Source: an uncultured Pseudothermotoga sp. (lineage in GTDB: Bacteria > Thermotogota > Thermotogae > Thermotogales > DSM-5069). From it: a DNA stretch of 64,000 bases. The translations under genes and the position numbers were made by a program. Below are positions 16,093 through 25,473 of the stretch, piece after piece (the first letter of the stretch is position 1; each line of letters starts with the position of its first letter). The stretch covers positions 1-64,000 of the forward strand of contig CALKJI010000010.1 of NCBI GenBank assembly GCA_937995655.1. The letters run 5' to 3'. The notes beneath the pieces are model-generated. The model saw only the letters and a list, made by a program, of their open reading frames with translations, did no database searches and was not told where the DNA came from.

Positions 16093-17938
16093 TGATGTAG
16101 TTGGTGTGGATGTTGCAAAATTGAAGCACCTTTCTCAAGTTATAAGGAAAAGAATAATAGAAGTAGTATCTGTGAATGGAGGACATCTTTCTTCAAACCT
16201 TGGTGTGGTTGAACTTACCCTTGCCCTGTACAATGTTTTTGATCCAAGACAAGATATAGTTGTCTGGGACACATCTCATCAATCGTATACACACAAGTTG
16301 TTAACTGGAAGATGGGATGAATTTGTAACCCTCAGGCAGTTCGGTGGAATAAGTGGTTATACCTCGCTGAAGGAATCTCCCCTGGATAGATTTGGCGCCG
16401 GTCATGCAGGAACTTCCATTGCAGCTGCCCTTGGTATCGAAAAGGCTTTAAGAATAAAGAACCAACAGAAGAACGTTTTGGTAGTAATAGGAGACGGAGC
16501 GTTGACAAACGGTGAAGCATTGGAAAGCCTAAACCAGTTGAAGGCACTGGATTCCAAGCTAAAGATTATCTTGAACGACAATGGTATGTCCATCGGCCCA
16601 AATGTTGGAGCTCTCTCAGAAACCTTTGCAAAATTGAGGACAAGCCCTGCTTATGTGAAATTCAAGCAGCTTTTAAAGAAGGTACTTGAAGGGTCTGAGT
16701 TGGGAAAGAACTTTGAAGACGAACTAAAGAGAATTCGCGAGAGCATGAAACATTTTATCTCCGGTCCCGACTTTTTTGAATCCTTAGGTCTGAAACATAT
16801 AGGTCCCATTGATGGACACGATCTTGAATTGATGACGGCTGTCTTCAAAAGGATAAAGCATTATGAGTATCCAGTAGTTGTTCATGTGATTACCAGAAAA
16901 GGTAAAGGATATGAACCTGCGGAAAAGGACTCCGTGACCTTTCACAGTGCCCCGAAGTTTGATCCAGAATCAGGAGAACCCGTTAAGAAACAGGGGTATA
17001 TATCGTACAGCGAGGTTTTTGGTGAAACTCTGTTGAGACTGGCTCAAAAGGATGAGAGAATCTTTGCGATCACTGCTGCCATGCCGGATGGGACAGGTTT
17101 AAGACCTTTCTCACAAAAGCTACCTGATAGATTCGCTGATCTTGGTATAACCGAACAATCTTGTGTAACATTCGCTGCAGGACTGTCAGTTGCGGGCTTG
17201 AAGCCTTTTGTTGCGATCTATTCAACCTTCTTACAAAGGGCATACGATCAGATTGTTCATGATGTGGCATTACAAAATCTTGATGTTGTTTTTGCAATCG
17301 ATAGGGCAGGACTTGTTGGTGAAGACGGTCCAACTCATCACGGATTGTCAGACATAGCTTTGTTCAGAACTGTACCAAAGTCGGTACTCTTTACACCGGG
17401 TAACTCCCTTGATTTGGTATGCTTGTTGAGGACCATCGTCGAAAAAGATATGAAAGGTATAGTGGCAATCAGATACGTAAAGGATTCTGAAAAAGCGGAC
17501 TTTGAAGAACTTTGGAGTAGATCAAAAACAATAGATCCATTTAAATGGGAGGTCCTCAGAAAAGGGAATGGAAAGGTAGCCGTATTAGCGGTTGGAAACA
17601 TGATTAATCATCTTGAGAGACTGATTTCACTTGATCCTACAATTGTTTATGTTAGGTGTGTTAAACCTTTAGATGAAACAACGATGAACTTTCTCTTTGA
17701 AAGTCACGATTATTTTGTAACAATCGAAGAAGGTTTTCTCACAGGAGGTTTTGGAGAAAGTGTCGTTGCTTTTATGAATCAGCATGATATTAGAAAAGCT
17801 GTGTTGACACTTGGTGTATCGGAAGAGTTCGTACCCCACGGTTCTAGAGCAGAGCAACTTAAGCTCTGTAGACTTGACCCAGAAAGTATCTTTGAAGCTG
17901 TGGTATCATTTTTAAAAAGGGAGGTCTATGCATGGTAG
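16082..17938 (+). CDS. dxs: 1-Deoxy-D-xylulose-5-phosphate synthase
   Basis: Thiamine-diphosphate enzyme that joins pyruvate and glyceraldehyde 3-phosphate, the first step of the MEP isoprenoid pathway. The 618-residue protein shows GGHLSSNLGVVELT, GAGHAGTSIAAALG, the cofactor motif VVIGDGALTNGEALESLN, a central transketolase domain with TEQSCVTFAAGL and AIDRAGLVGEDGPTHHG, and a C-terminal transketolase domain. The ORF opens at 16046, but TTG at 16082 sits six bases after GGGGGGAG and opens at NLDDVVGVDVAKL. The overlap with xseB mirrors the exoVII-dxs neighbourhood of many bacteria. Confidence 0.95.
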   Translation: MNLDDVVGVDVAKLKHLSQVIRKRIIEVVSVNGGHLSSNLGVVELTLALYNVFDPRQDIVVWDTSHQSYTHKLLTGRWDEFVTLRQFGGISGYTSLKESPLDRFGAGHAGTSIAAALGIEKALRIKNQQKNVLVVIGDGALTNGEALESLNQLKALDSKLKIILNDNGMSIGPNVGALSETFAKLRTSPAYVKFKQLLKKVLEGSELGKNFEDELKRIRESMKHFISGPDFFESLGLKHIGPIDGHDLELMTAVFKRIKHYEYPVVVHVITRKGKGYEPAEKDSVTFHSAPKFDPESGEPVKKQGYISYSEVFGETLLRLAQKDERIFAITAAMPDGTGLRPFSQKLPDRFADLGITEQSCVTFAAGLSVAGLKPFVAIYSTFLQRAYDQIVHDVALQNLDVVFAIDRAGLVGEDGPTHHGLSDIALFRTVPKSVLFTPGNSLDLVCLLRTIVEKDMKGIVAIRYVKDSEKADFEELWSRSKTIDPFKWEVLRKGNGKVAVLAVGNMINHLERLISLDPTIVYVRCVKPLDETTMNFLFESHDYFVTIEEGFLTGGFGESVVAFMNQHDIRKAVLTLGVSEEFVPHGSRAEQLKLCRLDPESIFEAVVSFLKREVYAW

Positions 17939-18264
17939 TAAAACTGGATTATGGAGAGTTGCAAGTAAGTTTGAAGGCATTGAAGAAGCTTGCTTATATC
18001 GCAACGGCACAGAGTTATGGACCCGTGAATATTGCTTCTGAGAGCTTCTTCGGGAAGCTCTTTGGTGAGAAAGAAGAAGAGAGGATCAAGGTCGAGGAAC
18101 TCGACACTGGCAAGGTGGTTGTAGATTTATACATAGAAGTCGAATACGGAGTAAAGGTAACCGAAGTTGCGAAAAACATAATAGAAAATGTCGTGCATGT
18201 TTTGAAAAATATAGGTGCCTGTGAAGATGTGGAAGTCAACGTGCATGTGACAGGGATCCGCTGA
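17932..18264 (+). CDS. Asp23/Gls24 (DUF322) family protein
   Basis: A 110-residue small acidic cytoplasmic protein. The second half, VDLYIEVEYGVKVTEVAKNI and then ENVVHVLKNIGACEDVEVNVHVTGI, is the Asp23 signature pattern. Members are linked to envelope stress and membrane attachment, but their biochemical role is unclear. In many Firmicutes an Asp23 gene (yloU) stands directly before the DAK2-domain gene (yloV/fakA), exactly as here. ATG after GGGAGG; it overlaps dxs by 7 bp and lies 13 bp before the kinase start. Confidence 0.88.
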   Translation: MVVKLDYGELQVSLKALKKLAYIATAQSYGPVNIASESFFGKLFGEKEEERIKVEELDTGKVVVDLYIEVEYGVKVTEVAKNIIENVVHVLKNIGACEDVEVNVHVTGIR

Positions 18265-18277
18265 GGAGGTGCGGATC

Positions 18278-19891
18278 TTGGAAAAAGTTAATGGAAAATT
18301 CATGAAACTTGCCTTTCAGAAAGCAACAGAGCGGCTTGCAGTACATGTTGATGAGCTCAACGCACTGAATGTTTTTCCTGTGCCAGATGGTGATACTGGT
18401 TCTAATATGCTTGCAACAATGAAAGAAGGTTGCAAATACCTTGACCAACTTGGTAAGGATAAACATGATCTGGCTGCTGTGATGGAAGCAATCAGAAACG
18501 GTACGCTCATGGGTGCTCGCGGTAATTCAGGTGTGATATTGTCTCAGGTATTTCGAGGCTTTGCCATGTATTGTGAGAAGAAAAGAGCATTACAGCCAAA
18601 AGATGTTTTAAAGATGTTTTCGACAGCACGAAGTGTAGCATACAAAGCTGTTATGAAGCCTGTTGAGGGGACGATGCTCACAGTTTTGAGAAGAATAGAT
18701 GAAAGGATACAAGAAATAGACTCAGTCGGGACAATCGAAGAGGTTTTGGATTTGATCACAAAGGTGGCAGAAGAGACTGTAAAGGAAACTCCCAAACTGC
18801 TACCAGTGCTGAAAGAAGCAGGAGTCGTGGATGCTGGTGCCAAAGGATTGTATTACATATTGCAAGGATTTCGTTCTGTGGCTATGGGTGATGAAGAAAT
18901 AAATCTCGAAGTGGTGACTAGTCGGAACGGCGAAGTCACTGTGGAACTGCCGGTTGAGGAGCTCAGATACCAGTACTGTACCGAAGTAATGGTGAAGGGA
19001 GAAAATGATTTTCATACTGGAAAGGTTAATGAACTCAGGTTCTTTCTTGAAAACATAGGTGATTCAGCCGTTGTTGTTCACGATGGCGCGGTGTTAAAGA
19101 CTCACGTTCATACTAATAGCCCAGGTATTGTGATAGAAGAGATATTGAAGTATGGAGAAATATTGAAAGTGAAAATCGACAACATGAAAATGCAGCACGA
19201 ACACTTTGTTGAGCAGGTTGTGGAACAACCAAAGAAATATGGTTTTGTTGCTGTTTCACCGGGACATGGTATATCTGAAGTTTTGAGAAATCTTGGTGTA
19301 GACCAAATAGTTCGTGGTGGTCAGACGATGAATCCGAGTACAGCCGATCTGAAATTCGCCATAGACAAAGTGAAGGCTGAGATAATCTTTCTGTTTCCTA
19401 ACAATCCCAATATAATACTTGCTGCGAAACAAGCTGCTGAGAATACGAAAGACAAACAAGTGATAATAATACCCACTCAAACGGTCCAAGAGTGTATTTC
19501 AGCTATGATGGGCTTTGATCCTAACGAAGAACCAAAGAAATTGGAAGAGAAATTCATCCGGGCTGCGGAATACATCATTTCTTTATGCGTCACACGCGCT
19601 GTGAGAGATGCGAAACATAATGGAACTAAGATCAAGAAGGGTGAATACATGATTATGCGAGGTAAGAAGCTTGTGTCGCATGGACAATCTCTTAAACAAG
19701 CTATGACAAGAGCTTTGACGGCTCTTGATCTTCGTGGAAGAGAGATAGTGACTATCTTCACAGGCCAAGATGCTGTTGATGCTGAGATTGACGTTATCAA
19801 AGAAGCCATAGAAAGGGCAGTTGATCGAGTGCAGATCGATATTCATGAAGGTGGTCAACCACACTATCCCTATCTTTTGATGATTGAATAA
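18278..19891 (+). CDS. fakA: DAK2 (DhaL) domain fatty acid kinase, FakA-like
   Basis: In the family, FakA phosphorylates fatty acids presented by a DegV-type FakB protein. The 537-residue protein has an N-terminal DhaL domain with the Mg-ATP-binding aspartates in LNVFPVPDGDTGSNML and GARGNSGVILSQVFRG, and a C-terminal half with the middle domain (VHTNSPG) and an EDD-like region. Length and order match YloV/FakA. TTG at 18278, eight bases after GAGGAGG, is preferred to the track GTG at 18269, which overlaps the ribosome site. No FakB gene lies in the window. The gene ends inside the bidirectional terminator. Confidence 0.85.
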   Translation: MEKVNGKFMKLAFQKATERLAVHVDELNALNVFPVPDGDTGSNMLATMKEGCKYLDQLGKDKHDLAAVMEAIRNGTLMGARGNSGVILSQVFRGFAMYCEKKRALQPKDVLKMFSTARSVAYKAVMKPVEGTMLTVLRRIDERIQEIDSVGTIEEVLDLITKVAEETVKETPKLLPVLKEAGVVDAGAKGLYYILQGFRSVAMGDEEINLEVVTSRNGEVTVELPVEELRYQYCTEVMVKGENDFHTGKVNELRFFLENIGDSAVVVHDGAVLKTHVHTNSPGIVIEEILKYGEILKVKIDNMKMQHEHFVEQVVEQPKKYGFVAVSPGHGISEVLRNLGVDQIVRGGQTMNPSTADLKFAIDKVKAEIIFLFPNNPNIILAAKQAAENTKDKQVIIIPTQTVQECISAMMGFDPNEEPKKLEEKFIRAAEYIISLCVTRAVRDAKHNGTKIKKGEYMIMRGKKLVSHGQSLKQAMTRALTALDLRGREIVTIFTGQDAVDAEIDVIKEAIERAVDRVQIDIHEGGQPHYPYLLMIE

Positions 19892-19914
19892 GGGGCAAGG
19901 CCCCTTATTCAATC
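19882..19914. terminator. Bidirectional intrinsic terminator shared by fakA and tdh
   Basis: A perfect 15-bp stem, GATTGAATAAGGGGC / GCCCCTTATTCAATC, with a 3-nt loop AAG. It contains the stop codons of both convergent genes (TAA of fakA, TGA of tdh). The GC core flanked by A-rich and T-rich parts gives a hairpin plus U-tract in either direction. Confidence 0.9.
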
Positions 19915-20946
19915 TGAAATCTTCATAACGACCTTTCCACATTCACCTTCCATCATCAAATCAAAACCTTTTTGCCATTCCTCAAAGGGGATAATGTGTG
20001 TCACTACCTTGGAAAGATCGACCTTTCCACTGCTTAGAAGTTGATCTGCTATTCTCCAAGTTTCAAAGATTTTACGCCCCGTTATACCATAGAGCTTTAT
20101 GCCCTTAAATGTTATGAGTTCGTCGATCGGAAGTTGTACTTTTGTACTGAATACACCCAAAATAGAAGCTGTTCCACCACGTGTAAGAGCCTTTAAACCT
20201 TGTTCGAGAGCGTCGGCATTACCAGACATTTCCAAAAGTACGTCAACACCATCACCATCGGTGATGCTCATTATGGTTTCATACAAATTTTCTTGGGTGG
20301 GATCTATAACTATGTCTGCACCGTTGCTCTTTGCAAGGTTTTTTCTGTATGGTTTGATCTCTGAAGCTATTATGAATGAGGCACCGGCGGCTCTTGCAAC
20401 CTGAACTGCCATTGCGCCGATGGGGCCTATACCAGTTATCAAAACGGTTTTACCTGTCAAATCTTCCACTAAGGCTGTATGAACAGCATTTCCAAAGGGT
20501 TCCATGACCGATGCAAAATCAGGTGAAATCTTTGGTGAAACCTTCCAGAGAATTGTTTGAGGTACTTTGGCATACTCGGCGAATGCCCCATCAATATCAA
20601 CACCCAGTATTTTCATGTTCTTGCATACGTGTCTTCTGTTGGTTTTACACTGATAACATTCTTGGCATGGAATATGTGTTTCTGCAGCGACAAAATCACC
20701 AACTCTAATTGTCTCGACTGCTTCTCCAACCTGTTCAACTATCCCTGCAAACTCATGACCTATTATCATAGGTGGTTTGATATGACTCTTTGCCCAGTCA
20801 TCCCATTTGTAGATATGGACATCTGAACCGCAGATGGAACTTCTCTTTACCTTCACAAGGACCTCTGTTGGTTTTAGATCAGTGGGTTTTTGAACATTTT
20901 CCATTGTCAAACCGGCCGCCATGTGTGTCTTTAAAATAGCTTTCAT
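19909..20946 (-). CDS. tdh: L-threonine 3-dehydrogenase
   Basis: Zinc-dependent medium-chain dehydrogenase that oxidises threonine to 2-amino-3-ketobutyrate with NAD+. The 345-residue protein has the catalytic zinc region SSICGSDVHIYKWDDWAK and GHEFAGIVEQVGEAV, the structural zinc cysteines in IPCQECYQCKTNRRHVC, and the NAD motif GIGPIGAMAVQVARAAGA. The ICGSDVHIYKWDDWA stretch is characteristic of Tdh among its relatives. ATG after GGAGGGA. The divergent neighbour kbl encodes the next enzyme, which strongly supports the call. Confidence 0.95.
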   Translation of the reverse strand: MKAILKTHMAAGLTMENVQKPTDLKPTEVLVKVKRSSICGSDVHIYKWDDWAKSHIKPPMIIGHEFAGIVEQVGEAVETIRVGDFVAAETHIPCQECYQCKTNRRHVCKNMKILGVDIDGAFAEYAKVPQTILWKVSPKISPDFASVMEPFGNAVHTALVEDLTGKTVLITGIGPIGAMAVQVARAAGASFIIASEIKPYRKNLAKSNGADIVIDPTQENLYETIMSITDGDGVDVLLEMSGNADALEQGLKALTRGGTASILGVFSTKVQLPIDELITFKGIKLYGITGRKIFETWRIADQLLSSGKVDLSKVVTHIIPFEEWQKGFDLMMEGECGKVVMKISD

Positions 20947-20958
20947 TCTAATCCCTCC

Positions 20959-20972
20959 CTACTTCCAAGTAG
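20959..20972. promoter_or_regulatory. Short dyad upstream of tdh
   Basis: CTACTT-CC-AAGTAG, a 6-bp inverted repeat 13 bp before the tdh start codon and next to its ribosome site. It could be an operator or a small 5'-UTR hairpin; weak evidence. Confidence 0.3.
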
Positions 20973-21024
20973 AGCTTACATCAAAGGACTTTAAATTCAA
21001 AATTCGCCTCTAAATCAGTTAAAG

Positions 21025-21053
21025 TTTTCATGGGAAGATAAAAGTTGTAAAAT
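21025..21053 (+). promoter_or_regulatory. Promoter of kbl
   Basis: TTTTCA (-35, 4 of 6), a 17-bp spacer and TAAAAT (-10, 5 of 6), 32 bp before the kbl ATG in the divergent tdh-kbl gap. Confidence 0.5.
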
Positions 21054-21084
21054 ACAAATGCAATGAATAAGGGAGGTGTGATAG

Positions 21085-22326
21085 ATGCCTTTGAGCAGAA
21101 TAACGAAGATACTTGACGGGGAGCTACAGCAACTAAAGGATGAAGGTCGTGCGAAAGGAAAGGAATTTATCGTAACAGATATCAAAAAGCCAGAGGGTGA
21201 AAAGGGACCGAGATTTTTCCTGAAGGGTTACGGAAACAAGGAATTCATAAGAATGAACTCTAATTCCTATCTTGGAATGTCTTTAAGAGAAGAAATAATA
21301 CAAATTGAAGAACAGACAGCCAGAAAGTATGGCGTTGGACCTGGTGCGGTGAGATTCATAAGTGGTACTTATTTGCCTCACAGAGAGCTCGAAAAGAAAC
21401 TCGCACAGTTTCATTCTAGAGAGGATGCTATGATATACAGTGCAGCATATGTAACGGTAATCGGTGTGATCTCTTCACTCACAAACTCTGAGACGATTAT
21501 TATAAGTGATGAACTAAATCACAACTGTATTATAAACGCTGTGAGACTTTCAAGACCAAAAGACAAGTTTGTTTACAAACACTTAGATATGAATGATCTT
21601 GAAGAAAAGATAAAAGACAGTGTCGGTAAAGCAAAAAGAGTTCTTGTGATTACAGATGGTGTTTTCAGTATGCGTGGAGATTACGCGCCTTTGGACAAAA
21701 TAGTTAACATTGCGACCAGTTATGATAAGTATTTCGAAGAAAACATAATCGTTATAGTAGATGATTCTCACGGTGTAGGTGCTTTTGGAGAGACAGGAAG
21801 AGGGACGGAAGAGGTAGTTGATACGCAGGTTGATCTTTTGATTGGAACTCTGGGGAAAGCTTTTGGTGTGAATGGTGGGTATGTCGTTTCAAATCAAACT
21901 ATGATCACATACCTCAGGGAGAAGGCCATTACATATATTTATTCAAATCCCATCACGCCTGCAGAGGCTTCATGTGCTCTTAAGGTTCTTCAAATCTTGG
22001 ATAGTGATGAGGGTAAAGAGAGATTAAAATATTTGAGGCAACTGACAAAAAGATTCAGAGAAGGCGTAATCAAACTTGGTTATGAGACTATCGTGAGTGA
22101 TCATCCCATCGTCCCATTGCTTGTAAGGGATACGAAAAAAACAGCTGACATGGTGCAGTACCTGATAGAGAATGGTATTCTTGCCACCGGTTTGAATTTT
22201 CCTATAGTTCCAAAGGGTGATGAAACGATAAGGTTCCAGATAAACGCGGATCATACAGTTTCTGATATCGATTATGTTCTAAAAGTGCTTGAAAATTATA
22301 AGAAAGCAAGGTGGGATATCCTTTAA
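21085..22326 (+). CDS. kbl: Glycine C-acetyltransferase (2-amino-3-ketobutyrate CoA ligase)
   Basis: PLP enzyme that cleaves 2-amino-3-ketobutyrate with CoA to glycine and acetyl-CoA, completing threonine degradation started by Tdh. The 413-residue protein belongs to the alpha-oxoamine synthase family: NSNSYLGMS, GPGAVRFISGTYLPHRELE, DDSHGVGAFGETGRG, and the PLP lysine in GTLGKAFGVNGGYV. A related 8-amino-7-oxononanoate synthase would look similar, but divergence from tdh favours Kbl. ATG follows GGGAGGTG. No clear terminator was seen before the next promoter 14 bp downstream. Confidence 0.92.
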   Translation: MPLSRITKILDGELQQLKDEGRAKGKEFIVTDIKKPEGEKGPRFFLKGYGNKEFIRMNSNSYLGMSLREEIIQIEEQTARKYGVGPGAVRFISGTYLPHRELEKKLAQFHSREDAMIYSAAYVTVIGVISSLTNSETIIISDELNHNCIINAVRLSRPKDKFVYKHLDMNDLEEKIKDSVGKAKRVLVITDGVFSMRGDYAPLDKIVNIATSYDKYFEENIIVIVDDSHGVGAFGETGRGTEEVVDTQVDLLIGTLGKAFGVNGGYVVSNQTMITYLREKAITYIYSNPITPAEASCALKVLQILDSDEGKERLKYLRQLTKRFREGVIKLGYETIVSDHPIVPLLVRDTKKTADMVQYLIENGILATGLNFPIVPKGDETIRFQINADHTVSDIDYVLKVLENYKKARWDIL

Positions 22327-22339
22327 TCTTTCTGTAAGT

Positions 22340-22368
22340 TTGACTCATTGTGTAACAAATTGTATAAT
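22340..22368 (+). promoter_or_regulatory. Strong promoter of the family-5 ABC importer operon
   Basis: TTGACT (5 of 6), a 17-bp spacer and a perfect TATAAT, 36 bp before the binding-protein ATG, with GGGAGG in the leader. The best promoter match in the window, as expected for an abundant binding protein. Confidence 0.85.
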
Positions 22369-22403
22369 CAAAATAGATTAATCCTCGAAGGGAGGTAGAG
22401 GAA

Positions 22404-24236
22404 ATGAAAAAGGTATTTGCAGTACTGATGCTCGTTGTTGCAGTTTTCGTCTTCGCACAAACTGTGAACTGGGCTTTCTTGCAAGAACCTATTTCGCTCA
22501 ATATTTGGGATTACCTTGGTCCAAACGCAACTGTGTGGACTGGGTATGTTATGGGGCCAAGAATTGCTGGACTGTACTCCTACTCAGATGTGAGATTTGA
22601 CTGGATCCCAGCACTTGCTGCAGATCTTCCCGATCTTGAACAGGTGGGAAACGAGTGGGTATACACCGTTAAGCTCAGAACAGATGTCACATGGTCAGAT
22701 GGAACAAAATTTTCTGCCGACGATGTTGTTTGGACCATGAACACAGTAAGAAAACTCATAGTCGACTATGGATTGGGTGGAAACTGGGCCAGCTATGTTG
22801 ACCCTGATTATTTTGTCAAAGCAGAAAAGATCGATGACTTCACAGTGAAAATTTACTTTAAAGAACCCAGTCTTGCAAAGGCAAACTTTGGTACACTTAT
22901 GATGCCTATTCTTCAGAAGAAATACTGGGAGCCAAAGGTTGAAGCGGCTCTTAAAACGGGTAACCCACTTCAGACTATTTACAACTACGATGTCTCCGAC
23001 GAACCAATTCTCGGTGCATTTTTGTTGAAAAAGTGGGAAAAGGGAGCTTTCATAGAAGTCAATGCCCGAAAGGATTACTTTGACACTGGTAGTGTGCTGA
23101 CTCTTTACAAGAATGGTGCGGTATCCATTAAGAATCCAAATACGGGATTTGAATGGTCTGGCTACGGTGAACCAAAGGGTGAAAAGCAATTGGAACTTGT
23201 CACAGGTCCCTATGTGGACAGCATAATCTACAGAATGTATCTGAACAGGGCTGCTGCTATTACAGCTTTAATCAATGGGGATGTTAGCTTCATATTCAAT
23301 CCTCTCGGTTTGCAGAAAGGTGAAGCAGATCAGCTTGCAAAAGTAGCGAATGTTAAATTGATAAGCAACTCTGTGAATGGTTTTAGGTATATGTGCTTCA
23401 ATATGAGAAGATTTCCAATGAATATCAAGGAATTCAGGCAAGCCATAGCTGCATTGATTGACCGTGAATTTCTCACTTCAAGGGTTCTTGGTGGCCAGGC
23501 ATTCCCACAGTATGGTGTCGTTCCCAGTGGAAATGTTTTCTGGTACAACCCCAATGTTGAAAAACTATCACCAGGCTATGGTATGAGTTCAGGAGACAGG
23601 AGAAAGCTCGCCATCGATTTACTGAAACAGGCAGGCTTCAAGTGGGTTGTCGAACCAAAGATTGAAGGTAATAACGTCGTTAGACAAGGTAGAGGCTTAA
23701 TAGCTCCTAACGGCCAAAGAATTGATCAAATAGAACTTCTTGCTCCAGGTGCAGGCTACGACCCAATGAGAGCAACGATCGCTTTGTACGTCGAAAGATG
23801 GGCAAATGAAATTGGTATACCCATAAAAGCCAACTTGGTAGACTTCAACTTGATCGTTCAGAGAGTCTTCGATGAACCTTTCAACTTTGACATTTACATG
23901 TTAGGTTGGAGCCTTGGATATTATCCAGATCATGTTGCGGACTTCTTCCACAGTAAGAGGGCTGGTGTTGGTGATTTCAACGCAGCTGGTTACAACAATC
24001 CAGAGTTTGACAAACTTGCCGACCAGTTCCTTGCCGCCTCCGACATCGATAAGGCAAGAGAACTATCTTTCAAACTTCAGGAAATTCTCGCACAAGATCT
24101 TCCTTATGTAGTGATCTTTGATACCCCAGTCACTGAAGCCTTCAGAACAGATCAGATTATATTCCCATACGAAAAGACGCTGTCTGGTTTACAATATGTG
24201 AACGGAGCACCGACGCTTGTCAAAGCGGCAAAATAG
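22404..24236 (+). CDS. ABC transporter substrate-binding protein, family 5 (peptide/oligosaccharide)
   Basis: Exported binding protein of 610 residues with a cleavable signal peptide (to about residue 18, FVFA-QTV) and no lipobox. The fold is SBP_bac_5 (OppA/DppA-like): LAADLPDLEQVGNEWVYTVK, then LRTDVTWSDGTKFSADDVVW, and later FRYMCFNMRRFPMNIKEFRQ and LGWSLGYYPDHVADFFHSKR. Known: in Thermotoga many family-5 binding proteins take up oligosaccharides such as cello- or mannobiose rather than peptides, so the ligand cannot be assigned. It leads a five-gene importer and is separated from the permeases by a hairpin. Confidence 0.9.
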   Translation: MKKVFAVLMLVVAVFVFAQTVNWAFLQEPISLNIWDYLGPNATVWTGYVMGPRIAGLYSYSDVRFDWIPALAADLPDLEQVGNEWVYTVKLRTDVTWSDGTKFSADDVVWTMNTVRKLIVDYGLGGNWASYVDPDYFVKAEKIDDFTVKIYFKEPSLAKANFGTLMMPILQKKYWEPKVEAALKTGNPLQTIYNYDVSDEPILGAFLLKKWEKGAFIEVNARKDYFDTGSVLTLYKNGAVSIKNPNTGFEWSGYGEPKGEKQLELVTGPYVDSIIYRMYLNRAAAITALINGDVSFIFNPLGLQKGEADQLAKVANVKLISNSVNGFRYMCFNMRRFPMNIKEFRQAIAALIDREFLTSRVLGGQAFPQYGVVPSGNVFWYNPNVEKLSPGYGMSSGDRRKLAIDLLKQAGFKWVVEPKIEGNNVVRQGRGLIAPNGQRIDQIELLAPGAGYDPMRATIALYVERWANEIGIPIKANLVDFNLIVQRVFDEPFNFDIYMLGWSLGYYPDHVADFFHSKRAGVGDFNAAGYNNPEFDKLADQFLAASDIDKARELSFKLQEILAQDLPYVVIFDTPVTEAFRTDQIIFPYEKTLSGLQYVNGAPTLVKAAK

Positions 24237-24262
24237 TTGTACTATAAAATTTATATATCCCG

Positions 24263-24290
24263 CCGCCCCGTATGGGGCGGTTGGATTTTG
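24263..24290 (+). terminator. Attenuating hairpin between the binding protein and permease genes
   Basis: CCGCCCC-GTAT-GGGGCGG followed by TTGGATTTTG. A GC-rich hairpin with a modest U-tract right after the binding-protein gene commonly lets more of that protein be made than membrane components. The permeases follow with no new promoter seen. Confidence 0.75.
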
Positions 24291-24311
24291 TAACCTGAGA
24301 GGAGGTAAAAG

Positions 24312-25463
24312 GTGCTCAGATTTCTCAGCAAGAGAGTGGTCCAAATTGTCATACTTTTGTTCATCTACGTGACGATTGTCTTTTGGCTTATGGAAGCCCT
24401 ACCTGGAAGTTTTCTGGATAAATACCTCATGAACCCAAAAATCACTCCAGAGATAAGAGAGAACTTGAAACGCCAGTTTGGTTTCGACAAACCTGTTCTG
24501 ACCAGATACCTGTACTATATGAAGAATTTCTTGGTCTTAGATCTGGGAGTTTCATTCTCCTATTTTCCAAAGAAAGTAACCTCCATAATCTTTGAAAGAC
24601 TCCCCAGGACCGTTTTTCTTTTCGTAACATCAACCTTGGTTTCATACGCCTTTGGATACACCCTCGGTAAGAGATCTGCATGGAGGAGAGGTAAGGTAAT
24701 CGACCAAGTGACAACCTTCACAGGAATTGTTTTTTGGACGATCTTCTTACCACTGCTTGCCATATTCAATATTTGGTTGTTCGGTGTTATTTTGGGAATA
24801 CTTCCTCTGAACCAGTTCATAGATCCGAATCTGTGGAGAAATGTTTCTTTTTCAGCCCAGGATCTTTTTTTAAAACTTCTGCTCAATGCGTTCATCTTTT
24901 TGATTGTCTTCCTAACTATTATGATCATTTCTCGTAGACTCAAAACAATAAATGCCAAGAGAATTTTACTTTATGTTTCTTTGATCGGTACGATTATTAT
25001 CTCGATTTCGATCTGGATTCTCTCAGGCAGAGCAATTTACGCCTGGGATATTATAAAACACATGGTTTTACCAGTGTTCACCTTGACACTGTACTCTTTT
25101 GCTGGGAGTATGCTTGTGATGCGCGACACGATGCTTGATGTCATTAGGGAGGACTATATAACCACTGCAAAGGCAAAGGGGTTGCCAGACAAAGTAGTTA
25201 GGGATAAGCATGCCGCGAGAAATGCTTTGTTGCCACTTATGACTAATTTTGTGATAAGTCTAGGCTTCACAATAAGTGGAGGAATAATAACCGAGACCAT
25301 GTTTTCCTGGCCTGGCCTTGGGAGAGCGTACCTGGAAGCACTCAGTCAGCAGGATACACCCCTACTGATTGGTCTTCTTGTCTTCACGGGTGTCTTTGTT
25401 CTGATAGCCCACCTTGTCGCTGACATACTCTATGCCTTTTTGGATCCCAGAATAAGATATTGA
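24312..25463 (+). CDS. ABC transporter permease, DppB/OppB type
   Basis: First of two permease subunits of the family-5 importer; 383 residues. The conserved N-terminal helix and loop (RFLSKRVVQIVILLF, then NLKRQFGFDKPVLTRYLYYM) and the EAA region (EDYITTAKAKGLPDKVVRDK) match DppB/OppB. It is somewhat longer than the usual 310-340 residues because of an extra helix pair around 185-230 (LLNAFIFLIVFLTIMIISRR). GTG start after GGAGGT. Its stop touches the ribosome site of the next gene. Confidence 0.9.
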   Translation: MLRFLSKRVVQIVILLFIYVTIVFWLMEALPGSFLDKYLMNPKITPEIRENLKRQFGFDKPVLTRYLYYMKNFLVLDLGVSFSYFPKKVTSIIFERLPRTVFLFVTSTLVSYAFGYTLGKRSAWRRGKVIDQVTTFTGIVFWTIFLPLLAIFNIWLFGVILGILPLNQFIDPNLWRNVSFSAQDLFLKLLLNAFIFLIVFLTIMIISRRLKTINAKRILLYVSLIGTIIISISIWILSGRAIYAWDIIKHMVLPVFTLTLYSFAGSMLVMRDTMLDVIREDYITTAKAKGLPDKVVRDKHAARNALLPLMTNFVISLGFTISGGIITETMFSWPGLGRAYLEALSQQDTPLLIGLLVFTGVFVLIAHLVADILYAFLDPRIRY

Positions 25464-25473
25464 GGTGAGCAAG

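Noticed and set aside
22695-23189. 164-residue ORF antisense to the family-5 binding protein
   Set aside because: No recognisable motif and lies wholly within a well-supported gene on the other strand.
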